Program-made: the position numbers and the translations under genes
The notes under the pieces: generated by a model
The model's input: the letters and a program-made list of their open reading frames with translations, nothing else
Database searches by the model: none
Told to the model about the DNA's origin: nothing
Assembly: GCF_963678635.1 (NCBI RefSeq)
Contig: NC_087065.1
Span: 64,668,553 to 64,732,552, forward strand
Length of the DNA: 64,000 bases
DNA from: Symsagittifera roscoffensis
Lineage: Eukaryota; Xenacoelomorpha; Acoela; Convolutidae
Direction: 5' to 3'
Part shown: positions 57,801 through 63,692 of the stretch, piece after piece
Numbering within the stretch: the first letter of the stretch is position 1
Layout: each line of letters opens with the position of its first letter

Positions 57801-58575
57801 ATGCATCTTGCATTTCTGAGATATAGAAAAGTGACAATAAGCAAACAAACAGAAATTGAAATCTTGAAAGCCAATTAACATTCTCCTTTACCACCCTCCC
57901 TCCCACGCCAAATTTTTTAGGGGAGGAAAATTAACTTGCTTAAAACTGGCTCAGAGTCTCCGCATCACAATGAAATTATTCAACGGTTAAGAAAATAAGA
58001 TCTGTACCTAGTAACGAATCTCCCCTCTTTTGCAAAGGGGGGGGGGGGTAGTTAAAANNNNNNNNNNNNNNNNNNNNNNNNNNNNNNNNNNNNNNNNNNN
58101 NNNNNNNNNNNNNNNNNNNNNNNNNNNNNNNNNNNNNNNNNNNNNNNNNNNNNNNNNNNNNNNNNNNNNNNNNNNNNNNNNNNNNNNNNNNNNNNNNNNN
58201 NNNNNNNNNNNNNNNNNNNNNNNNNNNNNNNNNNNNNNNNNNNNNNNNNNNNNNNNNTTGAATAGTTGTTTTGAGTGCAGAGCTTGCTGGTTGGTTTAGT
58301 CTCAACTTAAGCTGTTTTCAGCAGTAAAGAATATTTTTTTTTTCGTTTCAGTCGTGAAGACTGCTTGGATGACTGCGGACATATTCTGCAAAGCCGGATC
58401 TCTGGCAAACTCGGTGTTGACCTGGTTCTGCACTAATCACTTGAAGGATGCACTCAGAGCTAACATGTATCGAAGTACAGACATGACTTCTGGTGGAGGA
58501 TCGAGTCTTGCTACTGCCAAAACTACAATCAGCCTGGTAGAAAAAACTGCTTTTGCATTTCAACCTAAGGTTTAA
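33536..58575 (+). CDS. Four-exon gene for a predicted secreted precursor with a four-cysteine C-terminal domain
   Basis: Joining 33536-33808, 46763-47009, 54433-54480 and 58352-58575 gives 792 nt, an open frame of 263 residues plus stop. Junction phases are 0, 1 and 1, and each donor matches the next acceptor. Residues 1-22 are a hydrophobic signal peptide. KR pairs lie at 30-31 and 168-169. After the second KR come cysteines at 175, 182, 202 and 216 (spacing C-x6-C-x19-C-x13-C) in a stretch predicted mostly helical, then a Ser/Thr/Ala-rich tail. The middle (residues 92-167) is hydrophilic and Gln/Asn-rich, like a spacer or propeptide. Inference: a secreted protein or prohormone cut after KR, with two disulphides. 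I do not recognise the family. Extra symmetric exons inside the very long introns cannot be excluded, and exon 4 lies beyond an assembly gap, so its linkage rests on phase and order. Confidence 0.62.
34606..35416. mobile_element. ATAATCGATTAT-rich element, copy 1
   Basis: It has short inverted ends (CCCGCATTCAGTTTTAAGCG and CGCCTAAACTTGCGG) and the shared interior TTGTCCATTTTGTCTTCGAA, CATCAGCAAGTTGATTTAG and AAAGTGTTCAAGAGATCTCT. Both flanks carry many AATCGATTATAAT palindromes. A 67-bp segment is tandemly duplicated at 34898-35031, which copy 2 lacks. There is no open frame. Confidence 0.7.
36545..36738. mobile_element. 194-bp MITE with ACGAGGCCAAAC ends
   Basis: ACGAGGCCAAACTGTG at the left is mirrored by CACGGTTTGGCCTCGT at the right. 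A related copy sits inside 54760-54955 (CAGTTTCGCCTCGTAATG). A T/A-rich AAAGAACAAAAGAAGAAC block is shared. Target duplication not clear. Confidence 0.65.
37007..37516 (+). mobile_element. Helentron-associated-like element, copy 5 (diverged)
   Basis: GTTTCGAC at the left, then TTTCACCTCAGTGAGGG, ACACGCGTAGGCG and GCGTATGCGGTGA blocks, and a right end AGTCAGATCATTCAGGG with a decayed hairpin and ACCTTGTT. Confidence 0.6.
37545..37880. mobile_element. Foldback element of about 330 bp
   Basis: The left arm (CCCAAGCCTGAAGTTTTAAC, CCAAAGTAAAAGCAAG, TGGCCAGTTTTTGTCCATTG) is mirrored by the right arm around a centre near 37705, where CCGTGCATCAGCTCTTG meets CAAGTATTGTTGCATGGCGG. Open frames on both strands are a result of the palindrome. 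The 149-residue + frame (37605-38054) is therefore not called as a gene. Confidence 0.65.
38423..38759 (+). mobile_element. hAT-like MITE, CAGGGGCGGAT family, with target duplication
   Basis: It starts CAGGGTCGGATTTAAGGG and ends CATAGGTACGCCCTTG. The target duplication is TATGTAGC (38415-38422) against TATATAGC (38760-38767). It shares TTTTGAGATATCCAT, GCGCACCAAAAAAAACGCA and TTGCCTGCGGCGC with 12022-12436. Confidence 0.85.
39519..39556 (+). mobile_element. hAT-like MITE 5' end fragment
   Basis: CAGGCGCGGATCTAAGC followed by a GGAGGGAGGGG run matches the left end of the family; no right end is found. Confidence 0.45.
39660..40505 (-). pseudogene. Higher-GC, coding-like patch, unrecognised
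   Basis: GC is visibly higher than around it. Broken minus-strand frames have protein-like composition, for example MSVERVLADTKTTSATIHG and GPILVLPRAVQRMKILLPVF near 40290-40190, then the open frame 39659-39880. The pieces are separated by stops. I suspect a decayed transposase or gene copy but see no motif that names it. Confidence 0.3.
41438..41704 (-). CDS. Unrecognised 88-residue open frame
   Basis: The frame MKKDLVRKNFSRKFRFLQ to KARTLSPLPP has ordinary amino acid use and higher GC than its surroundings. An internal TTTTCTTCAG could be an acceptor, which would make the last 70 residues a terminal exon. No family is recognised and no partner exon was found. It may be a transposon remnant. 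Confidence 0.2.
   Translation of the reverse strand: MKKDLVRKNFSRKFRFLQITINTYCFAKVVGVADKFLENSHDMTFKDIFAGRLLHQVEIVKQHQKRTLGVVRVSNPSGKARTLSPLPP
41760..42560. other. Unassigned AT-rich sequence in intron 1
   Basis: No repeat family or coding signal recognised. Confidence 0.3.
42654..42763. repeat. 110-bp near-perfect palindrome built of ATCTTGCAAG repeats
   Basis: Left arm GGAGGTTATCTTGCAAGATC, right arm ending GATCTTGCAAGATAACCTCC. About 51-bp arms pair with a single one-base bulge around a loop ATGCATC. Each arm is itself made of ATCTTGCAAG units, so smaller hairpins nest inside. The open frame across it (ILQDL repeats) is a by-product. Confidence 0.9.
42902..43873. mobile_element. ATAATCGATTAT-rich element, copy 2
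   Basis: The ends are CCCGCATCCAGTTCCAAGCG and CGCCTAAACTTCTATGCGGG, an imperfect inverted repeat of about 20 bp. ATTATAATCGATTATAAT-type palindromes are crowded at 42925-43195 and 43630-43855. The non-palindromic core matches 34606-35416. Confidence 0.75.
44518..44712 (+). mobile_element. hAT-like MITE, internally deleted
   Basis: GAGGGGGTCGAGCCCC, ACCCAAAGGGCCCCTTTGGT, AAATCCGCCCCC and CCTAGATCTACCCCTG match the family ends. The middle (GCGCGCCAAAA and GCCTGCGGCGC blocks) is missing. Confidence 0.6.
44798..44960. repeat. GTTAAC/CCCCC repeat ends
   Basis: CCCCCTTTGCTAAAAGGGGA with TTCGTTGCTAGTTACGA matches, inverted, the sequence just left of the assembly gap (58005-58057). A similar CCCCC end lies at 51880-51900. 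It is probably another short DNA element. Confidence 0.4.
45677..45853 (+). CDS. Possible alternative terminal exon (unsupported)
   Basis: After an acceptor-like gcgtacag, a phase-0 frame reads VTELDQVQSQSTAGAV onward for 58 residues to TAA. Phase 0 fits exon 1, so it could be an alternative 3' exon. Composition looks coding (varied, few Lys/Phe runs). No clear AATAAA follows, the pyrimidine tract is weak, and a nearby imperfect duplication (gatccagctagctag) suggests repeat origin. It is low confidence. Confidence 0.22.
   Translation, partial: VTELDQVQSQSTAGAVNSFIVCKGVSTAGNTSETSNVVAAVLRLQTQFLSRFEPAGSF
46150..46578. mobile_element. Foldback element with about 170-bp arms
   Basis: The left arm (from AACTCAG and GGCAGTGTTGAACGCCCC through CTACCAGCCATAAAATTCCC to ATGGAATGTACGCTCAGC) is mirrored by the right arm with only scattered differences. 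The centre (about 46338-46375) contains a third copy of the terminal motif (AACTCAGTTTACAGCAGTG, GGAACGCCCCCC). It lies just 185 bp before exon 2. Non-coding. Confidence 0.85.
46763..47009 (+). CDS. Exon 2: hydrophilic middle segment ending just after a KR site (82 aa + 1 nt)
   Basis: The acceptor is a T-rich tract ending tttgtttag, directly before ATGACG. The phase-0 frame reads from MTYHPFWREE to LSKRSMID and ends at GACG|GTACGT, a strong donor, leaving phase 1. The segment is rich in Gln, Asn and basic residues and has an RR pair at about residues 110-111. The KR near its end would release the cysteine-bearing C-terminal part. It could also be the first exon of a shorter transcript, because it begins with ATG. 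Confidence 0.6.
47165..47335. repeat. Inverted repeat with TTTGAACAGTTT runs
   Basis: CAAATCTTGTTTAAAAACCG mirrors CGGTTTTTTAAACAAGATTC across a 25-nt loop. Upstream, TTTGAACGGTTTGAACAG-like short repeats occur. The minus open frame here is repeat-derived. Confidence 0.6.
47340..48585. other. Unassigned intron 2 sequence
   Basis: Two + frames (47478-47666 and 47775-47990) have protein-like stretches but no recognised motif, start context or splice partner. They are not called. Confidence 0.3.
48590..49080 (+). mobile_element. Helentron-associated-like element, copy 6
   Basis: GTTCCGACTTTTGAAGAACG at the left; interior AATTATGCGCGCTTTGAA and GAGTGCGTAACGCG blocks closest to copy 9; right end GGCTTGCCC half-hairpin and AGAGTCTTGT. 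Confidence 0.65.
49690..49905 (+). repeat. Duplicated segment, copy 1
   Basis: AATCAATTTCTTTGATTCTT, GAATTCTACAATAAAATTAC and CCTGCAAGACCTAATTTCAC recur in order in 50760-50970, about 1.06 kb away. Both lie after ATCACACCACGC motifs (49667 and 50344). Confidence 0.7.
50217..50237. repeat. (AT)n microsatellite
   Basis: A 21-nt run of alternating A and T. Confidence 0.9.
50760..50970 (+). repeat. Duplicated segment, copy 2
   Basis: Partner of 49690-49905 with many substitutions, so the duplication is not recent. Confidence 0.7.
51183..51340 (+). mobile_element. hAT-like MITE, right half
   Basis: GGAGAGCCTCGAATATC, GGTCGATCTAAAAA, AAATCCGCCCCCCCTCGAGA and CTAGATTCGCCCCTG match the right end; no left end is found. 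Confidence 0.6.
52437..52483. repeat. Hairpin with 15-bp perfect arms
   Basis: TTTCTGACCAGAAAT pairs with ATTTCTGGTCAGAAA across a 17-nt loop, and CAGAAATTAGC-type echoes follow. It lies just downstream, in the minus-strand sense, of the tRNA-like body. Confidence 0.55.
52582..52654 (-). tRNA. tRNA-Arg-like pseudogene or SINE head
   Basis: The minus strand has an A box TAGCCTAGTGG and a B box GGTTCGAGCCC at tRNA spacing, and a run of six T directly after the body, as in a Pol III terminator. GCCTAGTGGATAA and GGTTCGAGCCCCACC resemble arginine tRNAs. The D-stem and outer T-stem pairs are lost, and only four acceptor pairs remain. It is therefore more likely a pseudogene or tRNA-derived SINE than a working tRNA. 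Confidence 0.5.
53117..53575 (-). mobile_element. Helentron-associated-like element, copy 7
   Basis: The inverted 3' end is GCTCGTATCAGGGCGAAGCC, then CTGAATGTTCCGACT. The interior has AAATCTCCGCTTATGCGTTA. It runs to about 53575. Open frames inside are shadows. Confidence 0.7.
53866..54370 (-). mobile_element. Helentron-associated-like element, copy 8
   Basis: The inverted 3' end is TTCTCGTATTAGAGC, then GTGTTCCGACTGC. The interior has CCGCGTTAATAGCACG and ATCACGCGTTAATT. The far end carries CACCCCGAGCATAGATATTT, the reverse of the family's left end. It ends 62 bp before exon 3. Confidence 0.75.
54433..54480 (+). CDS. Exon 3: 48-nt micro-exon with the first two cysteines
   Basis: The acceptor is tttctgtttcag and the donor is a consensus GTAAGT. 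Read in phase 1 from exon 2 it gives DCYWKDFVFCSAMLKK, with two cysteines seven residues apart. The length is a multiple of three, so the phase is unchanged. It is too short for ordinary open-frame scans and was found from its splice signals and fit with the neighbouring exons. Confidence 0.58.
54600..55280. mobile_element. hAT-like foldback copy with a nested MITE
   Basis: The two ends are long inverted copies of the CAGGGGCGGAT family's right half (GTCGACCAATTTCTTAGG on one side, GGAGAGCTCAGAAAAT on the other). The direct repeat TCTAAAAG flanks it at 54592-54599 and 55281-55288 (8/8). Inside, 54760-54955 resembles the ACGAGGCCAAAC MITE, inverted. Confidence 0.75.
55290..56730. other. Unassigned intron 3 sequence
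   Basis: An acceptor-like tttgtttcag near 55446 leads to a stop after a few codons in the needed phase. A 28-codon frame from about 55558 looks coding-like but has no splice partner. No repeat families were recognised, except a loose GGACGCCTCTATCACA phrase at 56403 that recurs near 57318. Confidence 0.3.
56737..57230 (+). mobile_element. Helentron-associated-like element, copy 9
   Basis: GTTTCGATTTTCCAAGAG at the left, then TATGCTCGGCGTGG, ATTATGCGTGCTTTGAA, GAGAGCGTAACGCG and AATTATCCAGCAGCACAACG. The right end has a decayed GTCGTAACATTCAGAGC hairpin. Confidence 0.65.
57472..57530 (+). mobile_element. Helentron-associated-like 5' end fragment
   Basis: GTTCCGTCTTTCGAAGAAAG and ATATATGCCCGGGTTG match the left terminus; the rest is absent. 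Confidence 0.45.
57692..57745 (+). repeat. GACTAGCATAAA element end
   Basis: GACCGCTCAACTAGCATAAA and GCTCGACTAGCATGAAA match the left end at 42848-42895. Confidence 0.6.
58058..58257. other. Assembly gap of 200 N
   Basis: Exactly 200 unknown bases, probably a gap of fixed nominal size. It follows a G-homopolymer and lies inside intron 3, 94 bp before exon 4. Confidence 0.99.
58352..58575 (+). CDS. Exon 4: terminal exon with cysteines 3 and 4
   Basis: The acceptor is a long T-tract ending cgtttcag. The two leading nucleotides (TC) complete the codon begun by the C left from exon 3. The frame continues through VKTAWMTADIFCKAG and LTWFCTNHLKDALR to a Ser/Thr-rich tail and TAA. Taken alone, the NSVLTWF stretch recalls the seventh helix of a rhodopsin-type GPCR. 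The upstream exons and signal peptide make a secreted protein more likely. The stop is followed within 7 nt by AATAAA. Confidence 0.62.
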
Positions 58576-58581
58576 AATGTC

Positions 58582-58587
58582 AATAAA
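58582..58587 (+). promoter_or_regulatory. Poly(A) signal AATAAA
   Basis: The hexamer lies just after the TAA of exon 4, within caataaacaatttatt, with G/T-rich sequence about 20 nt downstream. It implies a very short 3' UTR. Confidence 0.6.
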
Positions 58588-58612
58588 CAATTTATTATTT
58601 CAAGGTGGGGAG

Positions 58613-58644
58613 GGTGTTCGATATCTTTATCGAACACCTTTTTT
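58613..58644 (+). terminator. Perfect 11-bp hairpin followed by a T-run downstream of the poly(A) signal
   Basis: GGTGTTCGATA pairs perfectly with TATCGAACACC around a TCTT loop, and a run of T follows at once. The form resembles an intrinsic terminator or an RNA-processing stem-loop. No function is shown; position after the poly(A) signal is the only contextual support. Confidence 0.35.
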
Positions 58645-58995
58645 CGAACCGTTTGATTTTTGATTTTTTGAACCGTCGAAAGTAGTTCGTATTGCGCCAA
58701 AGGCATTACTCAAAAAGAATTTAGGCCCAGTCAACCCCAAATAGGTGCTGTCAGGCAGTTCAAAAAGGGGTTTGAAAAACGCATTCAACACATCTGGCAA
58801 CCATTATTGAAGGGAACGCTATTGATTAAGTTTTATGGATTTTTGCAGTTCAGGCAATGATGATTCACATTTTACAGTATACCCCGCTGCGATAGCAATT
58901 GCAAAATTTGAGTGAAAAATCACTTCAGTAAAACTAGTTAGTACTATCACCAAGTGAAACTGTTGCAAAGCCTAATTATCGTAGCAGAATTTTTT

Positions 58996-59414
58996 GTTCC
59001 GTCTTTCAAAGAAAGTGCGTAATATTTAAACTTGGGGTGGTTTTTGTATTCAAGAAACTTTTGACTTTTTAGCTAAGCTTTTGACGGAAATGGAACTTGA
59101 AAGATAATGTTGTTCTGAGCTCAAATTTTGAAAGCTGAGCTCAGTTGTTCTGAGCTCATGTCACTGGCGGATTAACGCGTTCCAAATTGAAATGAATTGA
59201 AAGAAAAGACATTTGGTTGTAATATTAAGAAGCAAGACGCTAAATACATACCTTTGTAGCTTATATAAGCGCGTGGGGGATACACAGAAAAAAAAGCCTT
59301 TTTACTTTCGTGTTTTGATAATTTTGACAATTTTTTGAGCAAAAAACATCTTAAGTTTCCTTAAAACTCAGTGGGAACATTCAGGGCTTCGCTCTGACGC
59401 ACTAGTAGTCTTTT
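58996..59414 (+). mobile_element. Helentron-associated-like element, copy 10
   Basis: GTTCCGTCTTTCAAAGAAAG at the left; right end GTGGGAACATTCAGGGC, TTCGCTCTG and TAGTAGTC. It is the first of three elements in a row. Confidence 0.7.
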
Positions 59415-59702
59415 GTTCCAACTTTCGTTGAAAACGACAGAATATTTGTTCTTCAGGTGACTTTTTGTTCTAAAAAAGCTTCAGCTTTTTAACTAACCAA
59501 TTTTAAGTGGCCGAATTTAGGAAATGGACTTCACGTGTGATCAGTTTCCATAAAGTTTTGGGGGTATAAATATTGCCAGTTTGGCTCAGGAATTGTTTCA
59601 AACTGATGCATGCTTTTTGATCTATTCATAACTTTGCTATAAGCGAAATCATTAAAAGGCATTTGGAGCATTCAGGGCTCCGCACTGATACAAGCAGTTT
59701 TG
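59415..59702 (+). mobile_element. Helentron-associated-like element, copy 11 (short)
   Basis: GTTCCAACTTTCGTTGAAAA starts directly at the end of copy 10. The right end is TTGGAGCATTCAGGGCTCC and AAGCAGTTTTGT. The AACGCG part is deleted. Confidence 0.65.
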
Positions 59703-59808
59703 TCACGGTTTCGTTCTGAAGGAATAGTTTTGCTTGAAGCAGTGCCCGTTAAAATTTTTTACAGGTTTGCTAAAATGAAAATGTTTAAGTGCAAGTGATT
59801 TCCTTATT

Positions 59809-60299
59809 GTTCCGACTTTTGAAAAAAAAAGAAATATTCGTGCTCGGGGTGTTTTTTTTTCTCCTATCGATTTTCGACTCTTTAACTAACCATTTTTGAC
59901 GGAATTTGTTTAGTATCATCCAGAAATTATTGTTGTCCTGAGCTTGATCTTCAAAATTTTTTTCACAGTGATTGTTTTTCGTAAATTTATAGGGTTCAAA
60001 TATAACCACTTTGGTGATTTCGTGATAACTAACGCGCGATATAGTTGGTGAAATTAACGCGTAAGCGGTAATTTAATCCGTTTTAGAAATCCGTTGGCAT
60101 GCTCTTTGGTCTATTTACTACTTTGATATATGAAAAATATATCACTTTGTTCTTTACATAGCGTGTGGGAGGATGATTTTAAAAAAAACATCAAAAAAAT
60201 TTGAAAATTACATAGATATTAGGACGCAGTCGAAACAGTCAGGGCTGCTCCATAAAATTATCACGCAGTCGAAGCATTGAGAGATATGAGCAACCTTGA
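59809..60299 (+). mobile_element. Helentron-associated-like element, copy 12
   Basis: GTTCCGACTTTTGAAAAAAA and TTCGTGCTCGGGGTG at the left; AACGCGCGATATAGTTGG and AACGCGTAAGCGG in the interior. The right end is doubled and decayed (ACGCAGTCGAAAC, then ACGCAGTCGAAGC). Confidence 0.7.
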
Positions 60300-60589
60300 T
60301 CTTTTAACGTATCAAAGGAAATTTCAAGTTGTTTGAATTTATGCTAGAGTTGTTTTTCTCTATCTAAAAAAAATTGTTTACTTGCAAGTTTTATCGTCGA
60401 GTACATCAAGTGTAATCATTTTTTATAAATTCATGGGGGTTTGAGAATTGCTAAAAAATTTAAATTGAATTTTTAAAGTAGCCGTCAATGACCAATCGAT
60501 GAGGACACTGCTTATGAATGTTGCTAACATTTGTTGAAAATACATCAAAACTTAGTGATTTTGAGTAGGAGCCGAAAAACACATTGGGG

Positions 60590-60905
60590 GCTATGTGGAT
60601 ATTGGATGCCCCCTCCCCTTCAGTGGTTTTTTCCCATCACCAACCCAAAGAATTCTAAATTTTTTTCGAATTGTTTTCTAATTTCGCCAATAAATAATAT
60701 TTTTGAAAGAAAGCACAAGCCATAAAAAACGCAAGTTTCGGTCCAAAGTTTCCATAAAACGATTTTTTACCATTTTTTTTCCACAATTTTGTTCCACAGT
60801 TTTTTTTTGTCTCATTGGATCTATATAGTGTTCTCAGAGCGCTCGGAAAATGAATTTAGTCGACCTAAAAAGTCCGCCCTCACGAAAAAACCCTAGGTTG
60901 TCCAT
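60590..60905 (+). mobile_element. hAT-like MITE, decayed
   Basis: CCATAAAAAACGCAAG, GGTCCAAAGTTTCC, GAGCGCTCGGAAAATG, GTCGACCTAAAAAGTCCGCC and ACCCTAGGTTGTCC match the interior and right end. The ends are too eroded for a target duplication. Confidence 0.55.
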
Positions 60906-60909
60906 TGCA

Positions 60910-62495
60910 TTCAGTGATGATTAAATTAATCGGACACAAGAAACAGTATTGATTTTGATAATTAAACAAGAATTACGCTGTAACTACAGAATGAATTGAT
61001 GAGAAAGTTATATAAAAAGAAACCTGTAACACAGCGCAACATATTTTTGGAAACAAATTCCAAAATTCAGTGTAAGAAAATGTGTTTTTGATCGATAGCC
61101 AAAAAAGCTCATTTTTACTATAAAAAAAACAAAAGTTATAATTTTAGATTGAAAAAAAATTTCAAACGTTTTATGGAATTTTCGGAGGTTTTACCTTCTA
61201 AACTTTGTTAAGATGTGAAGAGGGCTTACTTTTATATAATTTTCTCATCAGTACAATTTGTAGTTTCAGCGTAATTCTGGAGGAGTTGAAAAAAGTCAAA
61301 GTTACTCGTTCTCGGTTAAAATTTGGTTGAAAATTTCGAAAAAATTGTCACATATTTTTTTCTGGTGACTTTCTGAGCAATTTTTGGTATTCATCCCTTT
61401 TTTTTCTAAAATGAACACAATTTGATGTAAACGCGTTTGAAATTTCTAATTTTATTCGTTTTGTACAGATAATTAAAATTAGCACTGTGTTATCATATCA
61501 GATTTGCTGTTGCTTCTCAAAATTGTCAAAATTTGGAATGTCTCTTATAGTGAACAATTGATTAGACATGATTCGGACCTTATACCGCTGAAATAACCCT
61601 TGACCTTATTCTCCTTTAGAGGGAAGGGAAGGATATTTGCAATTATGTACCATATATCAATTGTTTTTTTTTGTAAATGGACACAATTTCTGCGGCGAAA
61701 AATGTACATGGTGCACAAAATCTCATCGAACCTTCGTTTGAAATCAATCAAGTTGAAGAACATATGTATACGGTACACTTTTTGCTTGACAATAATGCTA
61801 TCATAATATTTTTGTTTTAAGTTATCGGCACTATAAAAACTTATAAATATTATAGCTTATCATTCGGAGAACACCAGCTTGAGCGGATACTGAAAGCTAT
61901 CCTGCTTGTTTATTGTCGCAAAAAGTGATTTCTTGAATGATTTAATGGAGGTGCGTTTTATGCGCATTTTTGCTTAATTCTTATTGTCTGAAGTTTTGTT
62001 TGCTCTGATTTTAATTTCTCCTTTACTAAGTTTAAAACCAAAAAAAAATCAAATTTAATATTAAGTTTTTTTTTAGGTTTCTTAGAATTGTAATTGAATA
62101 TTAGATTAGTCAGACTTTCTGTGCTAGCTGCCAATAGTGCGTGTGTTTTTCTTCTATCTTGAACCGAAATAAAAAATCAAACTTTGATAAAAGTTTCTTT
62201 ATTGAAGCTGTGCATATAAACAGAAACAATTGAAAACATCAATACATCAAATTTGAAAACAGAACATACTTGACAACAAATAACAAATCGTAAGTAAGTT
62301 GTTCTCTAGTGAAAATTGAAAACAGATAGTTTCAAATATAAATGCAGTAAAATGAAGGCAATAATTTTTCAGTAAACATATTGGTCACACAGAAAATTGC
62401 TACTTTTATTTTGCTTTTAAGGCGTTCCTGTCGGTGTTACAGCCTTTTGACGTCATCCTAAGTGTATTAGCTGCATTTTTACTTGAAAACGTGTT
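60910..62495. other. Unassigned AT-rich sequence
   Basis: The stretch holds A- and T-runs and short overlapping frames on both strands (61545-61806). No domain, splice signal set or repeat end is supported. Confidence 0.3.
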
Positions 62496-62499
62496 TAAA

Positions 62500-63400
62500 A
62501 CGTGTTTATTGAAATCGTCGAATGCGACTGCTCAAATGATCTCAATTTCCATGATGTGATTTTTGTTGTCTTTTCAAAAACTGTTCAAAGAAGTTAGATA
62601 TAAAAAATACAACAAAATTTGAACTTCCCATCTCAATAGTGACAATTTTTCAGGGTACACCCAGGAGTTGCAAATTTTGCCTCCAAACGTGACTGCTCAA
62701 ATCCTTGTAGATGTTGAGATGTGACCTTTTTTGTGAATTTTTCAAAAATTTTTTGGAAAACGTAAGTTAAGTTTTTTCTGAATTTGAAATTCCTAACCCT
62801 GTAGTTGAGAACTTTCAAGGTACTCTCAGGAGTTGTGAGTCTTGCCTCCAAATATGATTGCCAAAATTTTATGTAGTTTTTGGAGATTTGACGTTTTTCG
62901 CGATTTTTTCAAATTTTTCAAAAAAACCTAATTCAATTTTTTTTCTCGAAAATTGTAATTCATAACCCTGTAGTTGGGGGCTCTCAGAGTGCTATCAGGT
63001 GTTGCTGCTAAATAAGACTGCTAAAATTTTGTAGTTTTTGAGATATGACGTTTTTATGGTTTCAAAAAAAAAAACTTTTTTTAGAAAACTTAATTTTGAA
63101 GTTTCTCAAAGTTTGAAATAGTCAGTGCTGTACTTTGGTATTTTGCGAGTACTCTCAGGCGCTGCTAACTTTGCGTCCATATGCAACTACTCAATGGCTT
63201 TTAGTTTTCTAGATGTGACATTTTTTTTGTAATTTTCAAGATTTTCAAAGAACTTGGATTTTATAAATTTCGCAAAATTTTATGGTTTTTCAAAATTGAT
63301 TTCAAAAAAATTCATTAAAAAATTTTACAAAATTTGAAGTTACCACTCTGTAATTGGGTGTTGCCAGAATTGACTCAGAGGATGCAGACTTATTTCCGGC
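62500..63400. repeat. Degenerate tandem repeat, about five units of 165-200 bp
   Basis: The shared order is AACCCTGTAGTTG, then CTCTCAGGAGTTG, then TTGCCTCCAAATATGA-CTGC, then TTTTTGAGATNTGACGTTTT, then T/A-rich filler. Good copies start near 62630, 62795, 62960, 63125 and 63345. A poorer one lies near 62520. Confidence 0.75.
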
Positions 63401-63619
63401 ATATGCGGTTTTTTTAGGAGTTGCTAAAAACTCGAAGCACCGGAGTTGCGTTACAGGCCAGTATTTTCTAACTCTTTAACAAAACGGGACATTCTCGTCT
63501 AGATCGTGTTAATACTAGCAGTTTTTGTGATCCCCGGTCTATCACATACAGACGGCAATGTTTTTTTTTGTTTCAGGTAAATATACATTTTGGTTTGGGG
63601 CAAAAACATTGATCTTCTG

Positions 63620-63692
63620 GGGGCTCGAACCTACATCGCACCGGTCGGCTCAATTTCTAAGCATTTATCTAGACCTCTCGATCAACCGGTCC
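63620..63692 (-). repeat. Possible tRNA-derived SINE head
   Basis: The minus strand has an exact B box GGTTCGAGCC and, 57 nt upstream, TTGATCGAGAGG resembling an A box of a Ser/Leu-type tRNA. Pairing is poor. The + open frame 63590-63841 over it is not called. Confidence 0.35.

Noticed and set aside
58349-58575. Exon 4 read alone as the end of a rhodopsin-type GPCR
   Set aside because: NSVLTWF only loosely resembles NPxxY, and the upstream in-phase exons give a signal peptide and KR sites rather than transmembrane helices.
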